From: an uncultured Opitutia bacterium
GTDB lineage: Bacteria > Verrucomicrobiota > Verrucomicrobiae > Opitutales > MB11C04
Reading direction: 5' to 3'
Length of the DNA: 16,127 nucleotides
Assembly (NCBI GenBank): GCA_913048545.1
Contig: CAJWWH010000029.1
Span: 1-16,127 of the forward strand
The notes beneath the pieces are model-generated. The model worked only from the letters and a program-made list of their open reading frames with translations. It did no database searches and had not been told where the DNA came from. Shown here piece after piece: positions 1-6,715 of the stretch; within the stretch, counting starts at the first letter, position 1, and the number at the start of each line of letters is the position of its first letter. Both the position numbers and the translations under genes were made by a program.

Positions 1-225
1 ACGTTGACGAAAGACGGCAATGATAAAGCATTATTGAAACTGTGGAGTGTTATGGACGCAGATGGATCTGGGCATCTTACAATTGAAGAGCTGAAAGCAG
101 GATTCGCAAAATCAGGAGTAAAATTGGATTGGGTGAAGCTTCAATGCATACCTATTTCGCAGACGGAAAGGAAAAGGGAAGAGATTTGCAATTTTATGAC
201 CCCGATTTCGCAGTGCCCCAAGTAA
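1..225 (+). CDS. EF-hand protein fragment, 5' partial, out of frame with the protease ORF
   Basis: This frame is open from the window edge to a stop at 223-225, and a TTG at 4 is the first possible start. It encodes a textbook EF-hand calcium loop at 55-90 (D-x-D-G-S-G-H-L-T-I-E-E) flanked by helices (KALLKLWSVM before, ELKAGFAKSG after). After about position 125 the translation loses any recognisable character, while the overlapping frame takes up a caspase-like domain. The natural reading is that this is the N-terminal part of the same protein, separated by a frameshift or deletion between about 87 and 200. The alternative is a small EF-hand protein that overlaps the next gene by about 80-100 bases. 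The true start may lie upstream of the window. The calcium-loop call is firm; the gene boundaries are not. Confidence 0.5.
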   Translation, partial: TLTKDGNDKALLKLWSVMDADGSGHLTIEELKAGFAKSGVKLDWVKLQCIPISQTERKREEICNFMTPISQCPK

Positions 226-1520
226 ATCTAATTTTGGCGGAACTTTTCGGAAAAACAAAAGGAATTTCGAACCAATACAGATCCAATAAGCTACTCCCGG
301 ATGGAACCGCGTCCATCCCCAATTTGGACAAATGGTTAAGTCAGAGAAAAAAATCTGATTTGATTCAAAAAAACATCATTTACTTTACTGGACACGGAGG
401 AAAGGGAGATTCAAAAAATCCTCACAACACTACCGCCTACTTGTGGTCAAATAGCAGACTTAAAGTAAATGAGTTGGTCAAAAAACTGGACGAGCTCCCC
501 CTTAAACAATCCACGATTCTGGTAATGGTGCAATGTTACAGCGGGGGATTTGCCAATATACTTTTTCAGGATGGTGACCCGAAAAAGGGTGTTTCAAAAC
601 ATGCACGGGCGGGATTCTTTTCCACGGTGCAGAACCGGGTTGCAGCAGGTTGTACACCTGATATCCGCGAAGAGAATTATCAGGAATACAGCACCTCATT
701 TTGGGAAGCACTAAGTGGGCAAACAAGAACAGGTTCCACAATTATCAAGCCCGATTACAATGCAGACGGAAAAACATCACTGATTGAAGCTCATTCCTAT
801 GTTAGTATACATTCAAACACAATTGATATTCCGATCAAGACTTCCGATATTCTGCTGAGGAAATATCTGCCCGATGAATTCAAAAAGAAAGAACCCGGAA
901 AAAAAGTATCTGATTTAATCGAAAAATATCTGCCTAAAGTACTCAACAAAAATACTTCGGATGAACAGAGTCTCGATCCTGATACCCTTTCCAAATCAAC
1001 CCTTTTCAAATTAGCTAATCACGAACAGCGAGCCGTTTTTCTTGGCTTGTCCAAAATCCTGGGATTGAAGCAAGAAATTCCGGTAATAGAAATTAAAGAA
1101 TTGCAGGAAAAACTGAAAAAGGAAAGGGAAGGGATTCAAAAGGAAAAGAAAAAAGCATTGGATCAAAAAAATAAGTATCGGGATGAACTGCGTAAAAAAT
1201 TACTGGCGGAACATCCGGAAATTTCAAACCCCTACCATCCAAGGACCACCCAGCTTCTCTTAATAAATAATAAACAAAAAGTTTTGGATATTGTTCAAAA
1301 TAATAATACCTGGGAAAAGCTGATTCAACAAAAGGAGAAATCAGAAAAGTACGAATCTGAACGCTTTGTTATTGAAAAAAAAGAAGTCAAGACAATGCGC
1401 CTGCGCCGATGTATCGAGAATATAATTCTCACCAAAACACTCGAACGAGAAGGAACCGTGGAAGAAAATAAAAACTACTCTCGCCTGATTACTTTGGAGC
1501 GAACAATATTTGTTCAGTAA
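129..1520 (+). CDS. caspase/legumain-like (clan CD) cysteine protease with EF-hand loop and coiled-coil tail; N-terminus doubtful
   Basis: The dyad of clan CD proteases is visible. The histidine lies in YFTGHGGKGD (His about residue 89, codon 393-395) and the cysteine in VMVQCYSGGF (Cys about residue 136, codon 534-536), each after a hydrophobic strand. Further on, RAGFFSTVQNRVAAGCTPDI and EYSTSFWEAL resemble C13-like proteins of Planctomycetes/Verrucomicrobia as I remember them. A second EF-hand loop lies at residues 209-220 (D-Y-N-A-D-G-K-T-S-L-I-E, 753-788). Residues 330-463 are Lys/Glu-rich and probably coiled coil. The ORF opens at TTG 129. ATG 144 is an alternative, with GGTGA 7 bases upstream. 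The expected first strand of the caspase fold is not visible before HTYFADG in either frame, so the N-terminus may be lost or frameshifted. No signal peptide can be seen. The fold is well supported; whether the gene is functional is uncertain. Confidence 0.7.
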   Translation: MGEASMHTYFADGKEKGRDLQFYDPDFAVPQVNLILAELFGKTKGISNQYRSNKLLPDGTASIPNLDKWLSQRKKSDLIQKNIIYFTGHGGKGDSKNPHNTTAYLWSNSRLKVNELVKKLDELPLKQSTILVMVQCYSGGFANILFQDGDPKKGVSKHARAGFFSTVQNRVAAGCTPDIREENYQEYSTSFWEALSGQTRTGSTIIKPDYNADGKTSLIEAHSYVSIHSNTIDIPIKTSDILLRKYLPDEFKKKEPGKKVSDLIEKYLPKVLNKNTSDEQSLDPDTLSKSTLFKLANHEQRAVFLGLSKILGLKQEIPVIEIKELQEKLKKEREGIQKEKKKALDQKNKYRDELRKKLLAEHPEISNPYHPRTTQLLLINNKQKVLDIVQNNNTWEKLIQQKEKSEKYESERFVIEKKEVKTMRLRRCIENIILTKTLEREGTVEENKNYSRLITLERTIFVQ

Positions 1521-1534
1521 TCAGGAAGAAAGAT

Positions 1535-2059
1535 TTAGAAACCCCGACCGCGGAGTGCGGTGTCCAACTGCTTTTGGAACTCCACCACATCTTCGTCCGA
1601 TGGTTTATACTGCTCGTCCCCACCGGCAAGCCCGAGCCTTCCGTATTGATCAAGCGTCCACTTTTTGGACTGTCCGTCCGAGAAAACAACACTCCCACTC
1701 GCCATCGCACCCGGCGGATTCACCGTGTCCAACTCAACGGAAACTCCTCCCGTAGATTCGAGAGAATCTTCAGCGGTGGGCGGTGCATTTTCATCACCTT
1801 CCGCGTCCTTCTTTGGTTCCGGTTCCTCCACATCCACCAAAGTAAGATCAAGGTCATCGACAAGAAAACGGACATCCATGTAAGTCATCACAATGCCGAA
1901 GTCATTGTTGATCTTTTTTTGAATATCAGAAAGACCAATTCCATCCGCTACCCAGATGGCAATTTCTTTTTTCTGCTCGGCCGAGGGTTCGGAGGATACA
2001 TTTTCCCCTGTCTTATTCGCGTTTGCAGTTTCGTTTGATTCAAATGATTCTTCGTTCAT
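1535..2059 (-). CDS. conserved acidic protein of unknown function, downstream of dnaA
   Basis: I do not recognise a named family. The protein is 174 aa from ATG 2059. This start is preferred over the TTG at 2131 because the N-terminal residues added by the longer version are unlike the rest. An N-terminal Ser/Glu/Asn-rich stretch is followed by a helical module of about 50 residues (KKEIAIWVADGIGLSDIQKK, then FGIVMTYMDVRFLVDDLDL) that reads like a small HTH-like bundle. Next come a Glu/Pro/Asp linker and a C-terminal module ending SGSVVFSDGQSKKWTLDQYGRLGL and PSDEDVVEFQKQLDTAL. I recall similar two-part proteins in Verrucomicrobia, but have no function to offer. It follows dnaA on the same strand after 76 bp, so it may be co-transcribed. 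It has no signal peptide or membrane segment, so it is probably cytosolic. It converges with the protease gene, with 14 bp between the stops. Confidence 0.75.
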   Translation of the reverse strand: MNEESFESNETANANKTGENVSSEPSAEQKKEIAIWVADGIGLSDIQKKINNDFGIVMTYMDVRFLVDDLDLTLVDVEEPEPKKDAEGDENAPPTAEDSLESTGGVSVELDTVNPPGAMASGSVVFSDGQSKKWTLDQYGRLGLAGGDEQYKPSDEDVVEFQKQLDTALRGRGF

Positions 2060-2135
2060 GGCGTATATAAAACCTACTTCGTAACAAATTGTGTGAGAAA
2101 GACAAGAAGGGAAAGAAAAATCCCCAGGCAATTCT

Positions 2136-3524
2136 TTACTCGATGGTCTGGGAAAGATCTTCGTTTAAATACTCAACCGCATACTTAATTGAATTATCCT
2201 GATCCATCATATTCTCAACCGTTTTACAGGCATGGATGACTGTGCCATGGTCTCGGCCGCCAAAGGCGTTACCAATTTCCTGGAGTGAATGTTCAGTCAA
2301 AATTCGGGAAAGATACATCGCAACCTGCCTCGGAAAAGCAATGTTTGCCGGGCGTCTGCGGGAAAGCATATCCGCCATCCTCAAATGATAATAATCAACC
2401 ACCTTTTTCTGGATGGTCTCGATTGTGATACGACTTAAATTTTCCTCACGGAGAATGTCACGCAAAAGACGTTGGACTGTTTCCAAATCCGCTTTTTTAC
2501 GGGTTAATCCCACATATCCAGCCACCCGGGTAAGGGCTCCCTCCATTCTGCGTACATTTCGGGCAATACTTTTAGCCAAAAACTCAATAATCTCCGGCTC
2601 AATTGAAATTCCCATGGCATCCGCTTTACGGGTCAGGATGGCAACCCGTGTTTCCCAGTCGGGTGCCTGTATATCCGCAACCAAACCCCATTGAAAACGA
2701 GAAAGAAGTCGGCTCTCAATTTTGTCAATCTCTCCTGCCGGACGGTCACTGGTTAAGAAAATTTGCCGTTGGGAATCATAGATATCATTAAAGGTGTGAA
2801 AGAATTCTTCCTGTATTCTCTCTTTACCGGCAAGAAATTGAATATCGTCAATCAAAAGATAATCAACGCTGCGATAACGCGAGCGGAATTTAGTTAAGGT
2901 GTTCTCCTGAATCGCACGTATAAATTCATTGGTGAATTTTTCGCAGGATACATAAGTGATACGGCAGGATGGATTCCGGTTTAGAGCCTGATGAGCAACC
3001 GCATGCATTAAATGAGTTTTCCCCAAACCGGTTTCACCGTAAAGAAAAAGCGGGTTGTAAGCGTGAGCGGGAGCATTGGAAACCGCGACGCATGCGGCAT
3101 GGGCTAATTCACTCCCACCACCCACGATAAAATTGGAAAAGGTATTTTTAGGGTTTATTCCAAGCGAACGTCCTTGCAAAGCGGGGCCGATAATCCGGGA
3201 GTTACTTTTCTTACTAGGGGTAGGAATGGACGAAATCCGGTCACCTGTCGCGGTTGGTTCATCTTCAAGATCACCCAACAACTCGACTGTAAATGGACGG
3301 GCAACCAAACGGTCAGCCTCACGTCTGATGATATCCAAATAATTATCACGGATCCAGATTGCGGAAAACTCATTGGGTGTGATCAGTTCACATCCATCTT
3401 CATCCAGTCTTCCGACACGGATGTTATCGAACCAGACACGAAAAGTGTCAGCTGGAATGACTTCCAATAGGTTATCGCGGAGGCTACTCCAAAAAGTTTC
3501 AGGACTGCTTGTGGTTTGGGACAT
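2136..3524 (-). CDS. dnaA: chromosomal replication initiator protein DnaA
   Basis: This is the AAA+ ATPase that binds DnaA boxes, melts oriC and loads the replicative helicase. All four domains are present in 462 aa. Domain I is at about 8-82 and a short linker at 83-120. The AAA+ core at about 125-345 has Walker A GETGLGKT (163-170), Walker B LLIDD (223-227), FLTSDRP, the SRF arginine region (about 274-277) and sensor II NVRRMEGA (323-330). The C-terminal DNA-binding domain has FPRQVAMYLSR and the signature FGGRDHGTVIHA (421-432), with Gly where Ser or Thr is usual. The ATG at 3524 fits the conserved N-terminus, but no Shine-Dalgarno sequence precedes it. A perfect DnaA box lies about 20 bp upstream, which suggests autoregulation. 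hprK lies upstream across a 428-bp gap. The next gene is not dnaN but an unknown small protein. Confidence 0.98.
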   Translation of the reverse strand: MSQTTSSPETFWSSLRDNLLEVIPADTFRVWFDNIRVGRLDEDGCELITPNEFSAIWIRDNYLDIIRREADRLVARPFTVELLGDLEDEPTATGDRISSIPTPSKKSNSRIIGPALQGRSLGINPKNTFSNFIVGGGSELAHAACVAVSNAPAHAYNPLFLYGETGLGKTHLMHAVAHQALNRNPSCRITYVSCEKFTNEFIRAIQENTLTKFRSRYRSVDYLLIDDIQFLAGKERIQEEFFHTFNDIYDSQRQIFLTSDRPAGEIDKIESRLLSRFQWGLVADIQAPDWETRVAILTRKADAMGISIEPEIIEFLAKSIARNVRRMEGALTRVAGYVGLTRKKADLETVQRLLRDILREENLSRITIETIQKKVVDYYHLRMADMLSRRRPANIAFPRQVAMYLSRILTEHSLQEIGNAFGGRDHGTVIHACKTVENMMDQDNSIKYAVEYLNEDLSQTIE

Positions 3525-3544
3525 TAAATTAGATTTCTGAAGAT

Positions 3545-3553
3545 TTATTCACA
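3545..3553 (+). promoter_or_regulatory. DnaA box TTATTCACA
   Basis: This is an exact match to the DnaA-box consensus TTATNCACA. It lies about 20 bp upstream of the dnaA start codon, where bound DnaA could repress its own gene or form part of an origin. Confidence 0.7.
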
Positions 3554-3816
3554 TTGCAAAAAGCAGTGCGTAAAAGAACATAAACGCTTAACATGCACCG
3601 AGATGTACGAAGATAAAACATCAAATATTGTAAAAGATAAAATATTATCAAAAATTATCTCTAACTTATTACAATTGAGTAACTTGTGTATGTAGGGGTT
3701 TATATTCAAGTGGGATTTATTGCGAAGTTGTTACAAAAGGGAATAATCAGTTTTGAACAAAAACTCGAATGAATCCAAGAAAAAAAAACCAAGAAAAGAA
3801 GAAACTTTCTCACAAG

Positions 3817-3825
3817 TTATTCACA
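3817..3825 (+). promoter_or_regulatory. DnaA box TTATTCACA
   Basis: This is a second exact match to TTATNCACA, in the same orientation as the first and 272 bp away. The near-match TTATGCACT starts 28 bp further on (3845-3853). It sits in AT-rich DNA, consistent with an origin or a dnaA control region. Confidence 0.65.
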
Positions 3826-3919
3826 ATCGCTGGTCCATAAGTTTTTATGCACTTTTTTGTTGCCAAATTGCAAAAAAATGAAACTGCTCGGAGATTATTG
3901 ATAATTCGTGAGTTAGAAC

Positions 3920-3940
3920 AAAAAATATTCAATTTTTGAA
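3920..3940 (-). terminator. weak candidate terminator after hprK
   Basis: Just beyond the hprK stop (3953) the minus-strand transcript reads TTCAA-AAA-TTGAA, a 5-bp stem with a 3-base loop, followed by TATTTTTTG. The geometry suits an intrinsic terminator at the end of the lpt-hprK unit. The stem is short and AT-only, so the call is tentative. Confidence 0.3.
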
Positions 3941-3952
3941 GTGAATCATTAT

Positions 3953-4927
3953 TCATCCGTTCATCTTTTTTAAAAGTTTTTGATTAAAATCATTCGCAGA
4001 ATCGTGACCCAATTGCCGGGCAGCCTGAACCATGGCCGCCACTTCAACCAGTCGGGCCATATCCCGGCCCGGTCGAAGCGGAATTTCCATGTTGGGTATC
4101 TCGATTCCAAGTAACTCAAAGGTTTTCCGATCCAATCCCGTGCGGTCCGGCTCGGTTTTATGAGTATCTTCCAAAAAGGTAACCACCAAATCGATTCGTT
4201 TTTCCAGGCGAATAAAACGTATTCCGAAAAGTTCTTCCACATTGATGATACCAATACCCCTGCATTCCATGTATCCGCGGCACATATCATCACAAAATCC
4301 CACCGGTGTGTGATCACTCAGCAACTTAACCTTAACAATATCATCCGCTACCAGGCTGTGCCCACGCTCGATTAAGGCAAGTGCCGCCTCACTTTTTCCA
4401 GCTCCACTATCTCCCCGAATAAGGGTACCAATTCCACGAATGTCCAAAAGTGTTCCATGACAACTCGAGCGGGGAGCAAACCTTTCCTCCAATAGCATTG
4501 TTACTTCCGTGGTGAACGCTTTCGAAGAAAGTGATGAGCGAAATAACGGAACTCCATTTTTCTCGAGCACTTCCACCATTTCCGGGGTAGGTGCCAGATT
4601 TCTGGACACCACAACACAGGGAATTTTTTTCGCCACCATGGTTTCCATAACATTTTTTCTTCTCACCGAGGATTGCTCACGGAAAAAACCCATTTCACCG
4701 GCACCGAACAGCTGAATTCTTTTATTGGCAAAATACTTAAAGTAACCGGTCACCGCCAGTGCCGGACGATTCACACTTCTTTCACGGATCGTACTTCTAC
4801 CCAATGATTTTTCCGAATTGACCAGACGCAGGCACAACTGCTCGCCGTAATCCTTAAAAAACTCCCGGACGGCTATACTTTCAATTATGTACTTGGATTC
4901 AGCGGGGGATGAATGTGGAGGGCTCAT
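3953..4927 (-). CDS. hprK: HPr kinase/phosphorylase
   Basis: HprK phosphorylates and dephosphorylates a regulatory serine of HPr or an HPr-like protein, linking carbon status to regulation. The 324 aa give an N-terminal HprK domain (about 10-145) and a C-terminal kinase domain. The family signatures are all there: HGTLLDIRGIGTLIRGDSGAGKSE, with the catalytic-region His157 and Walker A (172-179); GHSLVADD (189-196); the hallmark MECRGIGIINVEELFG (220-235, usually MEIRGIGIINV); and IPLRPGRDMARLVEVAAM (282-299). The start is the ATG at 4927, 18 bp after the lptB stop, without a visible Shine-Dalgarno sequence; the short spacing implies co-transcription with lptCA-lptB. Gram-negative HprKs are often tied to PTS-type regulation rather than sugar uptake. 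No HPr or EI gene is in this window, so the partner cannot be named. Confidence 0.95.
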   Translation of the reverse strand: MSPPHSSPAESKYIIESIAVREFFKDYGEQLCLRLVNSEKSLGRSTIRERSVNRPALAVTGYFKYFANKRIQLFGAGEMGFFREQSSVRRKNVMETMVAKKIPCVVVSRNLAPTPEMVEVLEKNGVPLFRSSLSSKAFTTEVTMLLEERFAPRSSCHGTLLDIRGIGTLIRGDSGAGKSEAALALIERGHSLVADDIVKVKLLSDHTPVGFCDDMCRGYMECRGIGIINVEELFGIRFIRLEKRIDLVVTFLEDTHKTEPDRTGLDRKTFELLGIEIPNMEIPLRPGRDMARLVEVAAMVQAARQLGHDSANDFNQKLLKKMNG

Positions 4928-4945
4928 GGTAAGGAATTATTTGGA

Positions 4946-5686
4946 TTAAGCTTGAAAATCAGTACCCAAATATTTTTCTCGGGCCTGGGGGTCAGATAAT
5001 AAAAATTCGGCATCTCCGTGAGTGAGAACACTTCCGTCATAAAGTAAATAAGCCCGGTCCACTGCCCGTAATGTCTCCCGAACATTGTGATCGGTTAAAA
5101 ATATACCAATCCCTTGCTTTTTTAATTCAAAAATAATCTGGGTTACTTCACTGACACTAATTGGGTCCACTCCGCTGAAAGGTTCATCCAACAATAAAAA
5201 CTTCGGGGATAATGTGAGTGCCCGGGTTATTTCCAAGCGGCGGCGTTCTCCCCCGCTTAGTGTGAACGCTTTTTGTTTGGCAAGATGAGTCAAATTTAAC
5301 TCCTTCAATCTAACTTCAACCAAATCCGCCTGCTCCCCCTTGGATAACGGAAGGGTTTCCGCAATCGCCCGAATATTTTGCTCCACCGTTAACTTTCGAA
5401 AAACAGAGGATTCCTGCGGTAAATAAACCAATCCCCGCCTGGCACGCTTGTAGGCAGGAAGCTTGGTGAGGTCCTGGTCATTTAAAAAAAGTTTTCCCTC
5501 ATCAGGTCGCACGAAACCGGCAACCATGGAAAAGGTGGTGGTTTTCCCCGCCCCATTGGGACCCAGAAGACCCACCACTTCTCCACCTTTTGCCTCCAGG
5601 TTCACACCGCGAACCACTTCTTTTCCGCCAAATTTTTTTCGCAAACCCTCCACTTTTAATGTGGAAATCTCTTCCCCATTGCTCAC
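4946..5686 (-). CDS. lptB: LPS export ABC transporter ATP-binding protein LptB
   Basis: LptB is the cytoplasmic ATPase that, with LptF and LptG, extracts lipopolysaccharide from the inner membrane and drives it onto the LptC-LptA bridge. From GTG 5686 it is 246 aa, the usual length. The motifs are in order: Walker A GPNGAGKTT (42-50), Q-loop LPQESSVFRKLT (89-100), signature LSGGERRRLEI (143-153), Walker B LLLDEPFSGVDP (164-175) and H-loop LTDHNVRETL (197-206). The reading frame stays open to 5836, but the extra 50 residues overlap lptCA and carry no ABC homology. GTG at 5683-5686 overlaps the lptCA TGA as GTGA, a classic translational-coupling arrangement, and the conserved fold begins 10 residues later. 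hprK follows after 18 bp. lptF and lptG are not in the window. Confidence 0.95.
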   Translation of the reverse strand: MSNGEEISTLKVEGLRKKFGGKEVVRGVNLEAKGGEVVGLLGPNGAGKTTTFSMVAGFVRPDEGKLFLNDQDLTKLPAYKRARRGLVYLPQESSVFRKLTVEQNIRAIAETLPLSKGEQADLVEVRLKELNLTHLAKQKAFTLSGGERRRLEITRALTLSPKFLLLDEPFSGVDPISVSEVTQIIFELKKQGIGIFLTDHNVRETLRAVDRAYLLYDGSVLTHGDAEFLLSDPQAREKYLGTDFQA

Positions 5687-6714
5687 TGGGAATCCGGGGC
5701 TTTTGATTTTTTTCTGAATCCGAAATCCGGTAATGGAGGCAATTCCAATCGGGGACGGTTTCCCTGACCACCGAGAACTTTTGCCCTCTCTTTTCCTTTT
5801 TCCAAAATAACAGTTTCCCCGCTCGCTTCTCCCCATTCTTCATCGACCACACTGGCCCGACCAGTCAGAACTACGGTGCCTTCCTTCACATCCATGGTCA
5901 TTCTGTCTCCACGTGATGTTCTTCCAAACTGCTTCAAAAAAACTTCCCCACCCGCTTCCATCGATGAAATTTTACCAATTTTTGTCCCGGTTGAATTGTC
6001 CTCTTTATTGAAAAGAACTTCCATTTTATTGCAGGTTAAAAATAGATTACTTCCCTCAACACTCACATGACCAACGAGCAAAAACCGGTGGGTTCTCTCT
6101 CCGGTACCTAAAAATTCCATGTAATCTGCATGGGCAACAGTGGGAACAAGGTTGGGGATTTGCTCCGTTTCATTATGATCTTCCGCTACCGGCGAACAAG
6201 CCATTTCATCCTTGGCATCGGAATAAACAAAAAATCCGCCCAACCCATGGGTAAAAGTCACAGCTCCTTTGCGATTAAAAATCATTTGATTACTCCCATC
6301 CTCTGCGGAATTTTGCCATCGCCAGTCCTGTCCAATTGCCTCAAATCCATTTCCATTGAGAATAAATTCACTTTTCCCGCTGGCCTGCCCTTCATTGATC
6401 AAAAATTCCCCGGATGTACTCTGAGCACTCAATTCAACCTCTTGTTGGGAGTACATTCGCAATTTTGGGTATAACGCAAAATAGATATCTCTGCTCTTCG
6501 ATTTTACCTCCGTTGCCTCCAGATCCCATAACAAATGACCGTCTTCTCCAAAACGGGGAATCTTGACATTACGCACCTTGGAAATTTCTTCTTCTGCATC
6601 CACTAGTGTGCCAATGGACAAAAACAATATCAGTGTAATTAGAATAGAATGGAATGCGTCAGGGAAACGCAATAATTCGAAAAAGCGTCCAAATTGAACG
6701 AATCTGTAAACCAA
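5683..6714 (-). CDS. LptC/LptA-like (OstA-domain) LPS transport fusion protein
   Basis: The 343-aa protein has a hydrophobic N-terminal segment (about residues 20-40, FHSILITLILFLSIGTLVDA) that is either a signal peptide or an anchor. An LptC-like beta region follows (VRNVKIPRFGEDGHLLWDLEATEVKSKS, about 47-75). Near the C-terminus is an LptA/OstA-like beta-jellyroll region (GGEVFLKQFGRTSRGDRMTMDVKEGTVVLTGRASV, about 255-290). LptC receives LPS from LptB2FG and LptA carries it across the periplasm, so one polypeptide may do both jobs here. The TTG start at 6714 is chosen because a strong AGGAG (6724-6730) lies 9 bases upstream. Another TTG at 6672 is possible. It starts 1 base after the msrB stop and overlaps lptB by GTGA. 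The role rests on weak similarity plus the adjacent lptB; the fusion is an inference. Confidence 0.8.
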   Translation of the reverse strand: MVYRFVQFGRFFELLRFPDAFHSILITLILFLSIGTLVDAEEEISKVRNVKIPRFGEDGHLLWDLEATEVKSKSRDIYFALYPKLRMYSQQEVELSAQSTSGEFLINEGQASGKSEFILNGNGFEAIGQDWRWQNSAEDGSNQMIFNRKGAVTFTHGLGGFFVYSDAKDEMACSPVAEDHNETEQIPNLVPTVAHADYMEFLGTGERTHRFLLVGHVSVEGSNLFLTCNKMEVLFNKEDNSTGTKIGKISSMEAGGEVFLKQFGRTSRGDRMTMDVKEGTVVLTGRASVVDEEWGEASGETVILEKGKERAKVLGGQGNRPRLELPPLPDFGFRKKSKAPDSQ

Positions 6715-6715
6715 A

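Larger units (their letters stand above)
3525..3952. other. AT-rich dnaA upstream region, candidate oriC / dnaA regulatory region
   Basis: This is the longest non-coding stretch in the window (428 bp). It is strongly AT-rich and has two perfect TTATTCACA DnaA boxes near its two ends (3545-3553 and 3817-3825). A one-mismatch box (TTATGCACT) lies at 3845-3853. Between them are A+T tracts that could serve as an unwinding element, including the small inverted repeat GATAA-AATA-TTATC at 3636-3649. A dnaA-adjacent location and repeated boxes are typical of bacterial origins. However, genes on both sides point the same way, so there is no visible strand switch, and two or three boxes are also compatible with simple dnaA autoregulation. 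Confidence 0.45.

Noticed and set aside
106..126. Classical -1 slippery heptamer to join the EF-hand and protease frames
   Set aside because: A-rich runs exist (GCA AAA TCA, GTA AAA TTG) but none fits X-XXY-YYZ well, and I see no convincing downstream stem; a mutation or separate start is simpler.
1501..1515. Hairpin GAACAA-TAT-TTGTTC at the end of the protease gene as a terminator
   Set aside because: The stem is only six mostly A-T pairs, it lies before the stop codon, and no T-run follows on either strand.
1574..2038. 154-aa plus-strand ORF opposite the unknown protein gene
   Set aside because: Composition is irregular, no motif is visible, and the minus-strand frame has the conserved modules and a sensible place after dnaA.
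2060..2131. Longer version of the unknown protein starting at TTG 2131
   Set aside because: The added 24 residues look like read-through of spacer next to the dnaA stop; ATG 2059 begins the acidic, low-complexity N-terminus that fits the rest.
3685..3693. TGTGTATGT as a reverse DnaA box
   Set aside because: Two mismatches to TGTGNATAA, including the last two positions; not distinguishable from chance in AT-rich DNA.
5687..5836. Longer LptB with 50 extra N-terminal residues
   Set aside because: The extension is an out-of-frame reading of the end of lptCA with no ABC similarity; the GTG at 5686 overlaps the lptCA stop and gives the normal length.
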